Shown here piece after piece: positions 8,341 through 17,071 of a stretch of 64,000 bases of DNA. The stretch's first letter is position 1. Each line of letters starts with the position of its first letter. The notes beneath the pieces were generated by a model that was not told where the DNA came from, searched no databases, and worked only from the letters and a program-made list of their open reading frames with translations. A program made the position numbers and the translations under genes. The stretch comes from Bacteroidota bacterium. GTDB lineage: Bacteria > Bacteroidota > Bacteroidia > Chitinophagales > Saprospiraceae. The DNA lies in contig JANSWP010000008.1 in NCBI GenBank assembly GCA_024743405.1, positions 1 to 64,000 of the forward strand, given 5' to 3'.

Positions 8341-8968
8341 TGGGTATGTTTTTTATAATTAACACAAAATGAAATCTTTTATTTTGAAGATTTTAGATGG
8401 TTTTGATTAGGGTTGAACTGTAAGCTATTTTTTAAGCAATGAAGTTTTTAGTTTAAATTTATTGAATATGGAATTGGGTTCTTTTAAGGTAGGTAAGTTG
8501 TTGTTATAGAGCAATTATATTTCAGACTTATTCCTCTTAGAATATCTATTTTGTTAGATGGAGTAGTTGGATATAGAATATATGGTATGACATTTTTAGA
8601 TTTCTTTGGTTTATTTAAGAATTCAACTGACCCTTCTGTTAGACTTTTTTCTTTTTTGTGAAAATAAATTCTTTATTCAGATTCATCAATATATTCTCTG
8701 TCTTTACTATTAATACTAATGTCTTTTTTGCATTATTACAATTCTAAGAAAATGAAAGTGCTTCTTCAAAGGTTAAAAAGCTCTAAAAGATGTCTCCATA
8801 TTTCTGAATTAGATAATTGGTTAAACCCAACTCTATATACTAATACTCCAATTCCAAACATATCAGCCATCTTTATGCTTTGTTTAAAACAGGATAGTTA
8901 TCGAGCTTCTTTTTATCTAATGCTTTTGAATATCTAGACATGACTATTTATTTAATAAAATTTACCAA
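8341..8968. other. Decayed-looking gap between thrB and thrC
   Basis: This 628-bp A/T-rich stretch interrupts an operon that is usually tight. No frame longer than about 70 codons is convincing. A short minus-strand relic resembling a protein kinase segment is noted separately. I see no terminator or clear promoter in it. Confidence 0.5.
8766..8940 (-). pseudogene. Possible relic of a Ser/Thr protein kinase
   Basis: One minus-strand frame reads KMADMFGIGVLVYRV (D at 8864), which fits the kinase subdomain IX pattern D-x-[FWY]-[SG]-x-G-V-x-x-Y. A second frame immediately upstream reads KLDNYPVLNKA and is joined by a frame change. Stops surround both. The match is short, so this is a weak call. 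Confidence 0.2.
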
Positions 8969-9904
8969 TTACAATTTTATCGAGCCCTCATGATTGATAG
9001 GGGAGAGGAATAATTGAAATTCAATTTTTGCATCTGTATAGATTTTCTTCATCGCTTCTCCTACATTCTCAGCAATTAAACTATTCTGACTCAAAGCAAA
9101 AATAGAAGGACCTGACCCTGATATGCTACAACCTAATGCTCCGTTTTCTAACGCAGCTTCTTTTATTTGATAAAAATGTGGAATTAACGCAGCACGTTGT
9201 GGTTCGATTACTATATCCTTCAATGAACGTCTAACTAACTCTATATCGGAATTAAACATCCCTAATATAAAAGCACTCAAATTAGCAGATTGTTGAACCA
9301 TTTTTCTTAATGGAACAGTAGGGCTTAATATTCCTCTAGCGTCTTTTGTTAAAATTTCAACATGGGGATATATCACTGATGCAAAAATTCCATTCGGAGT
9401 TGGAATACGATGAACATCCAACGTATCATTATCTCTAATTAACCTTAAGCCTCCCAATAGAGAAGGTGCGACATTATCCGCATGACGACTACCCGAAGCT
9501 AACTCTTCACCCATCAATGCAAATGGCAATAACTCTTTTTTTTCTAATGGACGTTTAAAAAGTTCGTTGATTGCCATTACTCCTGCAACTGCACTTGCTG
9601 CGCTCGAACCTAAACCACTACCCAAAGGCATTTTTTTATGAATTTCAATTTCAATTCCTCTTTCAGTTTCTCCTAAGTGTTCGAGTAGTTTATATGCTGC
9701 AAATCCAGCCGTATTTTTTTCAATTTCAAATGGAATTTTTTTACCTTTTTTTCCTGTGATTTTTGTGATTTTTAATCCTTTATTATTAGAGAATCGAGCA
9801 ATAATTTCATCACCTGGCTTTTCCAAAGCAAACCCTAAGCAGTCAAAACCAACTCCAACATTTCCCACTGAAGCGGGGGCAAAAACTTTTAATCCTGCAT
9901 TCAT
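8969..9904 (-). CDS. thrB: Homoserine kinase
   Basis: This GHMP kinase phosphorylates homoserine with ATP to make the threonine synthase substrate. Visible motifs are the N-terminal PASVGNVGVGFD, the ATP loop PLGSGLGSSAAS (93-104) and the C-terminal SISGSGPSIFAL. Its length of 311 residues is typical and it is cytoplasmic. It lies 217 bp after thrA on the same strand. That gap carries a small 7-bp GC hairpin at 9953-9969 and a larger inverted repeat at 10065-10119. Confidence 0.95.
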   Translation of the reverse strand: MNAGLKVFAPASVGNVGVGFDCLGFALEKPGDEIIARFSNNKGLKITKITGKKGKKIPFEIEKNTAGFAAYKLLEHLGETERGIEIEIHKKMPLGSGLGSSAASAVAGVMAINELFKRPLEKKELLPFALMGEELASGSRHADNVAPSLLGGLRLIRDNDTLDVHRIPTPNGIFASVIYPHVEILTKDARGILSPTVPLRKMVQQSANLSAFILGMFNSDIELVRRSLKDIVIEPQRAALIPHFYQIKEAALENGALGCSISGSGPSIFALSQNSLIAENVGEAMKKIYTDAKIEFQLFLSPINHEGSIKL

Positions 9905-10064
9905 AAAACTAAGTTTCTATTTTAAGTCTGTGGCATCTCTTGTGGAATTCTACGGCAGCAAAGCTGCCGACAAGACCTCCCTCCATAAGAATATTGCGTT
10001 GCCATTGATAACGAAATATTTCACATGAGAAACTACGTATTTCAAGTAAGTATATCACCTAAAT

Positions 10065-10119
10065 AACTGACAATCAATTACTTGTAGTGCTTATGTTCTT
10101 AAGTGATTGATAGTCAATT
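10065..10119. repeat. Imperfect 19-bp inverted repeat between thrA and thrB
   Basis: The arms 10065-10083 and 10101-10119 match at 16 of 19 positions. The 17-nt loop is GTAGTGCTTATGTTCTT. It starts right after the thrA stop codon in the transcribed direction and no T-run follows, so RNA processing, 3'-end protection or a binding site is as likely as termination. Confidence 0.5.
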
Positions 10120-10121
10120 GT

Positions 10122-12578
10122 TTATGATAAAAAGCTTCCAATTGAAATAATTTCAGCGAAAACGCCTGCTGCTGTGACTTCCGCACCTGCTCCTGGTCCT
10201 CGAATTACTAATGGTCTTTCTTTATATCGTTCTGTTGTAAAAACTATCATATTATCACTTCCACTTAAAGAATAAAATGGATGATTTTTATCGACTGCTT
10301 GGAGGCTAATTTTTGCTTGTCCATTTTCGAGGCTAGCAATCATTCTAAGGGCTTTATTTTGATTAGCAGCTTTAGCCCTTAATTTTTCAAAATAATCATC
10401 TGCTTTTTCTAGCTCAGTAAAAAATTGTTCAATGGTTTCGGCTTCTCTAACATTCTTTGGTAGAATGTTTTCTATCTGAACTTCATTTGCTTCTAAAGAC
10501 AGACCCGTTTCACGTGCAAGAATAATCAATTTTCTTCGAACATCAATTCCGTTCAAATCAACTCTTGGGTCTGGTTCTGTAAAACCTTTCTTTTTAGCTT
10601 CTTTTACAATATCACTAAACTTTATTCCCTCTTGATACGAATTAAAAATAAATGAAAGTGAACCAGAAAGAACTCCTTCTATTTTTAGAATTTGGTCCCC
10701 ACTGTTTATTAGGTCACTCATTGTGGTAATTACAGGAAGTCCTGCTCCAACATTTGTTTCATACAAAAATTGAACACCTCGTTTATTAGCGATTGTTTTT
10801 AATCTTTGATATTGAAGATATGCAGAAGAAGTGGCGATTTTATTTGGTGTACTTATAGAAATACTATTATCAAGGATTGTCTCATAAAAATTGGCGACAT
10901 TGTCACTAGCCGTGTTATCAATGAAAATTGTATTTGATAAATTTAATTTTTTCATTTTATTTACGAATTGACTAATATCAGATTTTTCATCAGCGGCGAT
11001 AAGTTTTTCTTTCCAATTTAAAAAGTCAATTCCATTTTCGTCAAAGAGCATTTTCTTAGAATTTGCTAATCCGATAATCTTAATTTCTAATCCTCTTTTT
11101 GATTTTAAAAATGCGGCTTGTTTTTCTATTTGATCGATCAATGTACTGCCTATTAGTCCAACACCAATCATAAACAAATGTAACTCTTTGGTATCTGAAA
11201 GAAAGAAAGCTTCATGCAAAGCATTTAGGGTCTTCGTTTCATCAGTATGTGGAATGACGACCGAAATATTTAATTCACTAGAACCTTGGGCAATGGCTAC
11301 CGCATTTACACCATTTTTGCCTAAGGCTTGAAATAGCCGACCAGCAATACCTGGACGGTATCTCATATTTTCACCAATAATTGCTACGACCGATAAATCA
11401 TCTTCAATCTTCACGTTATCTACTGCTCCTTTTTCAATTTCATATTCGAATTCGCTTTCGACTCTTTTTTTCGCCTTTATTGCAAAAGTTGGTTGTACAG
11501 CAAAACTAATGGCATGCTCCGAAGAACCTTGAGTAATCAATATGATATTGATCCCTGCTTGTGCTAAACTATTAAATAACCTTGCTGCTATTCCTGGAAC
11601 CCCAAAAAGTCCACTTCCCGAAAGCGTGAGTAACGCGATATTATTAATGGAAGAAATTCCTTTGACAGCATGCCCATTCAAATCTAAATGCTCGGAAATA
11701 TAAGTTCCTTTAAATTCGGGCGTAAATGTATTTTTTATATAAATAGGGATTTTCTTTTTTAAAGCAGGTTGAAGTGTCGGAGGATAAATAACCTTTGCAC
11801 CAAAGTGAGACATTTCCATTGCTTCAGCATAAGTCATGCTCGGAATGGTAAACGCTTTTTTGACTTTTCGCGGGTCTGCAGTAAGTACGCCGTTCACATC
11901 TGTCCAGATTTCGATATGATTAGCTTCTAAACCTGCGGCTAGTAATGAGGCGGTATAATCCGAACCTCCACGACCAAGTGTTGTAGTCAATCCTCCTTTT
12001 GCAGAAGCGATAAAGCCGGTTACTACTTGAACGGCTGGATTTTGGGCATAATACTCTTTTATCTTTGGGTAAGTAATTTCGAAATTTACTTTTGCGGATC
12101 CGAAAGACTTATCTGTTTTGATAATTTTTCGGGCATCAAGGTATGCGGCGTTAATTCCTTCTTGACGTAAAATATGCGAAATGATAAAGGATGAGCTTCT
12201 TTCTCCGAAGCTTAGAACATAGTCCATTGTTCTTGGAGAAGCTTCTCTAACTAAAAATACACCATGAAGTAAATTTTTTAATACTTTATGATTATTTTTC
12301 AATTCTTCTAAAACCTGTTTTTGCAGTTTGCCGATTAATAATTCGGTAATCACTTTTTCATGCCGGCAACTAAAAGCTTTAAAAATTTCCTGATACTCCT
12401 CATCTCCTTTGGCAGCGAGTTCGCTCATTTTGATCAACTGATCGGTCACACCACCAAAAGCGGAAAAAGCTACAGTGAATTTTTCACCTTTTGTATAATA
12501 CCCTTTTAGGATTTCGACAATCCTTTTTATGCGTTCAGGTTTGGCTACTGAAGAGCCGCCGAATTTTAAAACTCTCAT
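10122..12578 (-). CDS. thrA: Bifunctional aspartate kinase / homoserine dehydrogenase
   Basis: The fused enzyme catalyses the first and third steps from aspartate to homoserine. The kinase half opens with KFGGSSVA (5-12) and carries GRGGSDYTA. Two ACT-type regulatory segments follow (GVPGIAARLFNSLA and RPGIAGRLFQALG), the usual seat of threonine feedback. The dehydrogenase half starts with the NAD(P) motif GVGLIGSTL and contains NVGAGLPVI. At 818 residues it is full length. It heads thrA-thrB-thrC and has a leader of about 140 nt with a candidate -7 box and two small hairpins. Confidence 0.96.
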   Translation of the reverse strand: MRVLKFGGSSVAKPERIKRIVEILKGYYTKGEKFTVAFSAFGGVTDQLIKMSELAAKGDEEYQEIFKAFSCRHEKVITELLIGKLQKQVLEELKNNHKVLKNLLHGVFLVREASPRTMDYVLSFGERSSSFIISHILRQEGINAAYLDARKIIKTDKSFGSAKVNFEITYPKIKEYYAQNPAVQVVTGFIASAKGGLTTTLGRGGSDYTASLLAAGLEANHIEIWTDVNGVLTADPRKVKKAFTIPSMTYAEAMEMSHFGAKVIYPPTLQPALKKKIPIYIKNTFTPEFKGTYISEHLDLNGHAVKGISSINNIALLTLSGSGLFGVPGIAARLFNSLAQAGINIILITQGSSEHAISFAVQPTFAIKAKKRVESEFEYEIEKGAVDNVKIEDDLSVVAIIGENMRYRPGIAGRLFQALGKNGVNAVAIAQGSSELNISVVIPHTDETKTLNALHEAFFLSDTKELHLFMIGVGLIGSTLIDQIEKQAAFLKSKRGLEIKIIGLANSKKMLFDENGIDFLNWKEKLIAADEKSDISQFVNKMKKLNLSNTIFIDNTASDNVANFYETILDNSISISTPNKIATSSAYLQYQRLKTIANKRGVQFLYETNVGAGLPVITTMSDLINSGDQILKIEGVLSGSLSFIFNSYQEGIKFSDIVKEAKKKGFTEPDPRVDLNGIDVRRKLIILARETGLSLEANEVQIENILPKNVREAETIEQFFTELEKADDYFEKLRAKAANQNKALRMIASLENGQAKISLQAVDKNHPFYSLSGSDNMIVFTTERYKERPLVIRGPGAGAEVTAAGVFAEIISIGSFLS

Positions 12579-12594
12579 GTTATATGAATATTAG

Positions 12595-12607
12595 GTCGCA
12601 TTGCGAC
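12595..12607. promoter_or_regulatory. Short palindrome GTCGC-ATT-GCGAC before thrA
   Basis: A perfect 5-bp dyad 16 bp upstream of the thrA ATG. It is GC-rich in an A/T-rich leader. It could be an operator or an RNA hairpin near the ribosome-binding region. Confidence 0.35.
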
Positions 12608-12683
12608 AGTTCTACAAATTATCAATATAGCGAATAGGCCTTTTTAAAAGATTGGTCAAAGATGGTTAGCAATTATGCAAGGT

Positions 12684-12725
12684 GTAAGGTTAACAATCCT
12701 TACTCCGAAAAGAGTGCCAAAAGTA
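12684..12725 (-). promoter_or_regulatory. Candidate thrA promoter -7 box and leader hairpin
   Basis: TACTTTTG on the minus strand (12718-12725) fits TAnnTTTG and lies 140 bp before thrA. Just downstream in the transcript, GTAAGG/CCTTAC (12684-12689 and 12698-12703) can form a hairpin. I see no threonine-rich leader peptide. Confidence 0.35.
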
Positions 12726-12775
12726 TTTGAATTTTATTTAATAGGAAAGTTTTCGGATGAGTAATACTTTGTTCA

Positions 12776-13783
12776 TCAGGGAATGGTTCGAAAAACGGTA
12801 TACCTCAATATAATTTCTATAACCAGAAATATTAGTCCTAGCAAAGCAAATCGGTGAAACTCTTCACTATACCTTTTAATACTTGTTATATCGATTTCAG
12901 TTTTTTCTAACCTATCAATTTCAGCATAAATACGTTCGAGACTTTCAGCCGAAGTTGCGCGAAAGTATTTTCCACCTGTCATTTCAGCAATTTGTTTTAA
13001 TAAACCCTCATCAATCTCTACTCTCGCCAAACCAAAAATATATCGGCCATCTCGTCTTCGACTTACAGGCGTCAAAGCATCACCTGTTGAACCGACCCCA
13101 ATTGTATAAACTTTGACATCAAATTCTCTAGCGATCTCTGCTGCGGTAATAGGTTTAACATAGCCTGCATTATTGACCCCGTCGGTGAGTAGAATGACTA
13201 CTTTACTTTTGGCTTCTGTATCCTTGACTCGATTGACAGCAGTAGCCAATCCCATTCCGATAGCAGTTCCATCATCTAATATCCCACATTTTAAGCCTGA
13301 TAAAAAATCTTTTAAAATTCTATGATCAGTCGTTAATGGACATTGAGTAAATGCCTCGCCAGCAAAAACAGATAATCCAATTCTATCAAATTCTCTTTTA
13401 TCCACAAACTCACCTGCTACTCTTTTACTGACTTCCAATCGATCAGGTTTAAAATCCTGGGCCAGCATACTACTCGATAAATCCATTACCAAAAAGATAT
13501 CAATTCCTTCTGCTTTGATGTCTTCCTCTTTTAAAGTCTCTTGCGGTCGGGCGAGTGCGGTGACTAACATTAAAAATGCTATCGCCCGAAAAATTGGTAA
13601 CGTGACTCGAAATTTTCCGCGCCAAGAAGAAATATTCTGAATAGATTCAAGGCTCGACATTTTCAAGGAAGCGAAATGAGAATCGCGCCGAAAAAAATAC
13701 CAAGCGCCAATGATGGGCAATAAAAGCAAAAGAAAAAATGCTTCTGGATTAACGAAGGTTATATTTTGTAAAGAATCAAACAT
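12776..13783 (-). CDS. batA: BatA-like von Willebrand factor A membrane protein
   Basis: The protein has 335 residues with a membrane segment near the N-terminus (FLLLLLPIIGAWYFF), a second segment at about 60-80, a VWA domain and a C-terminal membrane segment. The metal-ion site reads MDLSSSM, with LLTDGVNNAG further on. I chose the ATG at 13783, giving MFDSLQNITF, because it overlaps the stop of the upstream gene by 8 bp, typical of translational coupling; the longer reading adds 19 Lys-rich residues. In Bacteroidota such proteins work with MoxR ATPases in envelope maintenance or stress tolerance. The usual BatB does not follow: thrA is next. Confidence 0.88.
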   Translation of the reverse strand: MFDSLQNITFVNPEAFFLLLLLPIIGAWYFFRRDSHFASLKMSSLESIQNISSWRGKFRVTLPIFRAIAFLMLVTALARPQETLKEEDIKAEGIDIFLVMDLSSSMLAQDFKPDRLEVSKRVAGEFVDKREFDRIGLSVFAGEAFTQCPLTTDHRILKDFLSGLKCGILDDGTAIGMGLATAVNRVKDTEAKSKVVILLTDGVNNAGYVKPITAAEIAREFDVKVYTIGVGSTGDALTPVSRRRDGRYIFGLARVEIDEGLLKQIAEMTGGKYFRATSAESLERIYAEIDRLEKTEIDITSIKRYSEEFHRFALLGLIFLVIEIILRYTVFRTIP

Positions 13784-14729
13784 TGTCGTTTTCAGTTTCT
13801 TCGTCTTTAGTGATTTCGGTTTTTTTTGTTTTGTAAACAAAATCTTCCGCGTAACTCATCATCTTATCATGAAATTCAGCTTGTGGTTGTGCTTTTGCAA
13901 ATTTCACCAAATCTGCCATCTGTAACATTTCTCTTAACTTACCTTCCCAATCTTGTGATAAATCTGTATTTTTTAAAGCCCGTAATATCTCATCAGTTGT
14001 ATTTTCTAAAGCTTGAACTTTGAACCGATTTTCTAAGTATTCCCTGACGATATAAGTCAGTTTACTTTGATAAGTTTTGACTTCGCCTTGTTGCCACAAT
14101 TTTTCAGATTTCAATGAAGTCAATTTATTCAAAGCAATTTCGTGTGGCGGCAAAATAATTTTCGGTTTTGGTACGGCGATCTCTTGGCTCTTTCGATTTT
14201 TGAAAAAGAAGAACAAACTAATTGCTAATGCTAATCCTAGAGCTAAAGCAATTATAGGAATGAAATCTTCAAAAGTTTGAGGTTCACGAATGATGTCTTT
14301 AATGGGGGCTAGTGTAGTATCAATTTGTGGAACGCTGACTAATAGTGGAATTTCATTTGTAGATGCGACTCCTGTTTGATTGCCCTTTGAATATGGGATC
14401 GGAATTTTTGGAATAAATACATAACCAGAATCCCAAGCTGTAAATACGATGTCTTTCTTCAACACATACTCGACCCCTTTTTGTAAAGTATCCCAACCGG
14501 TCACATTCAAAACCTCAAGTTTCGAATCTTCCAAAACTTTCATTTCAGGGTTGAGAACTGTCGTACCTTCAGGATGATTGACCATTAGGTGTAATGACAT
14601 TTGGTCGCCAATGAGCATATTGGTACTGTCGAGTTCGGCAGTAGCAGCAACTTGACCGAAAACAGAAAAGGTCAAGATGAATAAGAAAAACAGCAAAAAT
14701 ATTTTGATATGTCTAAAAATAAAATTCAT
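13776..14729 (-). CDS. BatD-like secreted/membrane protein
   Basis: The protein has 317 residues. A signal peptide (1-26, ending VFGQ) is followed by a beta-rich periplasmic domain (about 27-150), one membrane helix at 156-176 and a cytoplasmic helical tail with YLENRFKVQALENTTDEIL. The layout matches the BatD/DUF4381-type partners found beside DUF58 and BatA genes, but I cannot assign a reaction. It overlaps BatA by 8 bp and follows DUF58 by 52 bp, so the three are probably co-transcribed. Confidence 0.75.
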   Translation of the reverse strand: MNFIFRHIKIFLLFFLFILTFSVFGQVAATAELDSTNMLIGDQMSLHLMVNHPEGTTVLNPEMKVLEDSKLEVLNVTGWDTLQKGVEYVLKKDIVFTAWDSGYVFIPKIPIPYSKGNQTGVASTNEIPLLVSVPQIDTTLAPIKDIIREPQTFEDFIPIIALALGLALAISLFFFFKNRKSQEIAVPKPKIILPPHEIALNKLTSLKSEKLWQQGEVKTYQSKLTYIVREYLENRFKVQALENTTDEILRALKNTDLSQDWEGKLREMLQMADLVKFAKAQPQAEFHDKMMSYAEDFVYKTKKTEITKDEETENDNV

Positions 14730-14781
14730 ATTGTATTACGCAAACTAAATTCTTATTAACTGGAAACTTATTCTTTCGGCG

Positions 14782-15651
14782 TTACTTAGCACGTTTCTTA
14801 AAAAACTTCAATAACAAATTCACATAAGATTCATCGGTCCGAATGCTCACTGAATCAACACCGCTTTTCCGAAAAGTTGTTTGAAAATATTGAAAATTTT
14901 GCTTGAACCAATTTTCATACCCATCTCTAACTGATTTCAAAGAGGTGTCGATCCAACCAAGTTTACCCGTTTCGGCATCTACAGCACGAACCAATCCTAC
15001 ATCAGGTAAAATTTCTTCTCGTGGGTCGAATAAATGAATACCTACCAAATCATGTCGGCGCGAAGCAATTCTAAGTGGATCTTCATAATTTTTGGTCATG
15101 AAGTCAGAAAGGATGAAACAGATGCTCCGTTTTTTTATCACATTATTAAAATATTGAAGCGCCTGACCCAAATCTGTACCTTTGGCTTCGGGCTCAAAAT
15201 TCAACATTTCGCGAATGATTCGAAGAATATGTTGTTTACCTTTTTTGGGAGGAATGAACTTTTCAATTTTATCAGAAAAGAATATGACGCCTACTTTATC
15301 ATTATTTTGTATTGCTGAAAAAGATAAAACTGCCGCGATTTCTGTAATCGTGACTTGTTTTAATTGATTGACTGTCCCGAAATAGGAAGATTGACTTACA
15401 TCAATTAACATCATGACTGTCAATTCGCGCTCCTCCTCAAAAACTTTTACATGTGGGTCACCCGTTCGCGCAGTTACATTCCAATCAATATTCCGCACAT
15501 CGTCTCCGAACTGATAATCGCGCACCTCGCTAAAGGACATTCCGCGCCCTTTAAACGCACTGTGATATTCACCCGAAAAAATATGCTTACTCAAGCCTTT
15601 TGTCTTGATTTCGATTTTTCGGACTTTTTTGAGTAGTTCGGAAGTTTCCAA
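14782..15651 (-). CDS. DUF58 domain protein of the MoxR/Bat system
   Basis: The DUF58 signature is clear: FSGEYHSAFKGRGM, then YQFGDDVRNIDWNVTART and FEEERELTVMMLIDVS, which opens a VWA-like fold. It has 289 residues and no membrane segment, so it is cytoplasmic. These proteins accompany MoxR ATPases and are thought to act in envelope protein assembly; the mechanism is not settled. The start appears to be TTG at 15651: no ATG precedes the conserved METSELLKKVRKIEIKTKGL, and the next Met is residue 38, inside the conserved region. Confidence 0.88.
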   Translation of the reverse strand: METSELLKKVRKIEIKTKGLSKHIFSGEYHSAFKGRGMSFSEVRDYQFGDDVRNIDWNVTARTGDPHVKVFEEERELTVMMLIDVSQSSYFGTVNQLKQVTITEIAAVLSFSAIQNNDKVGVIFFSDKIEKFIPPKKGKQHILRIIREMLNFEPEAKGTDLGQALQYFNNVIKKRSICFILSDFMTKNYEDPLRIASRRHDLVGIHLFDPREEILPDVGLVRAVDAETGKLGWIDTSLKSVRDGYENWFKQNFQYFQTTFRKSGVDSVSIRTDESYVNLLLKFFKKRAK

Positions 15652-15704
15652 AATGGAATATTTATTTGTTTAACTCGCCCCTAACCTTTAATGGTTAGGC
15701 GAAG

Positions 15705-17018
15705 CTATTTCGTTAGTTTTTTAAGAATTTCATGTTCCTTCAAAAATGCGCCTAATTCTTCGAAAGGAATCGTCACATTTTGTCGACCATACAACACATT
15801 AAAATTTGTACTAAAATTTATTCCGTCTTTTCGAATAATAAAATGTGGAAACGCTGCATCTTCTTCTATCCAACTTCTGAAATCTTCGTCTCCCCAAAGT
15901 GGGTGGTTTGTGTAAATGGTTTTGACCAAATTTTTGATAAAATGATTTTGGTTAAAATGTGGTTTGAAAATATCGTCGTGCGTTAAAAGCTGTTCTGTTT
16001 TTGGGTCAAAATTGAAAGCAATGCCTCGGTCATTTTTTCCCCAAGTTGAATTAAAGCTTAAAAAACCTGAAATTAATTCATTCGAATAAACATCCATACT
16101 ACACCATCCGAATGCGCGCACAGAAGCTCGCAATTGTGAATTTTTTGAGAAACTTACTTTTTTTGAATAATTGCGGCAACTCTGTGCCCAATCATTCACT
16201 ATTTTTCCCAACCAATTATTGAATTGAGCACTTTTTGTTTTCGGATAAGTAAGGTCAAAACTAGAGACATAATCCGCATATTCGATACATCCAACGCGTA
16301 ATCTTTCTTTTAGCTTAAAAGTTAGTGTGCGTGACTGACCATTTTCGGCAATTAAATTGGCACGAAAAAAATTTTGATTTTTAAAATCACCGGTCAGCTT
16401 ACCGTAATTTCTTTCAATGTGTGTTTTTAAGTAAACATTGATGAAGTTTCGCTCGTCAATGTCGCCTTGAAATTGATAACTTTTACCCTCTAAATAGGCG
16501 ATACCTGACAATTGATTATTAGATCTTTTTTGTACAATCAATTCGAGTTCTAAACCATTACCTTTTCCAACATATATACTCACCCACTTATTGTCACCGC
16601 AATGAACTGGAAAGTCTTCAAGTTTTGTTGTCTCCGTTAAAATGGCTTTTTTGCCAATTGAATTATTAAGGTTTTCCCACTCTGCTTCGATCGAATTCCC
16701 CTTAATTTCACCATTCAAAGAACCTGTCACATTTCCTAATTCGTCCAATTCATTCAACAAAAATTGTTGATTCATAATCGTACCCTCCAAATTGAAAATA
16801 GTTTTACTTCTCAAGTAGGTTAACTGTCCTTTACATTTTTGACCATCATGTGCCAATACCAAAGCGATATCATTAAAATGATCAATTCTACCTTTATAAT
16901 ATTTCAAAAAATCGACTTTTCTTGGATTGGTAAATCGACTTCGAATCTCTTGTTCTAATGTTTGCGAAAACGATAATTGAAACAAAAAAAGAAGTATGAT
17001 TGATGTGAAAAATCGCAT
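15705..17018 (-). CDS. Secreted protein with DUF3298/RsiV-like C-terminus
   Basis: The protein has 437 residues and begins with a signal peptide (MRFFTSIILLFLFQLSFSQ). The N-terminal half looks beta-rich and repetitive, with segments scoring effects such as GNVTGSLNGEIKGNSIEAEW. The C-terminal part (about 255-430) has the DUF3298-like order: a query for a body of SFLSFNSTWG, a LLTHDDIFKP segment, and a final IPFEELGAFL, as in RsiV-type domains. That assignment is by pattern only. It sits between MoxR and DUF58 with 53-bp gaps on both sides, so it is probably part of this operon. Confidence 0.7.
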   Translation of the reverse strand: MRFFTSIILLFLFQLSFSQTLEQEIRSRFTNPRKVDFLKYYKGRIDHFNDIALVLAHDGQKCKGQLTYLRSKTIFNLEGTIMNQQFLLNELDELGNVTGSLNGEIKGNSIEAEWENLNNSIGKKAILTETTKLEDFPVHCGDNKWVSIYVGKGNGLELELIVQKRSNNQLSGIAYLEGKSYQFQGDIDERNFINVYLKTHIERNYGKLTGDFKNQNFFRANLIAENGQSRTLTFKLKERLRVGCIEYADYVSSFDLTYPKTKSAQFNNWLGKIVNDWAQSCRNYSKKVSFSKNSQLRASVRAFGWCSMDVYSNELISGFLSFNSTWGKNDRGIAFNFDPKTEQLLTHDDIFKPHFNQNHFIKNLVKTIYTNHPLWGDEDFRSWIEEDAAFPHFIIRKDGINFSTNFNVLYGRQNVTIPFEELGAFLKEHEILKKLTK

Positions 17019-17071
17019 TTAGTCATGTTTTGTGAATACTATTTAATATCAAATTAAAAACTAAAAACTGA

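Noticed and set aside
8719-8937. A 72-codon plus-strand open frame in the thrB-thrC gap
   Set aside because: It is antisense to the possible kinase relic and has no features of its own.
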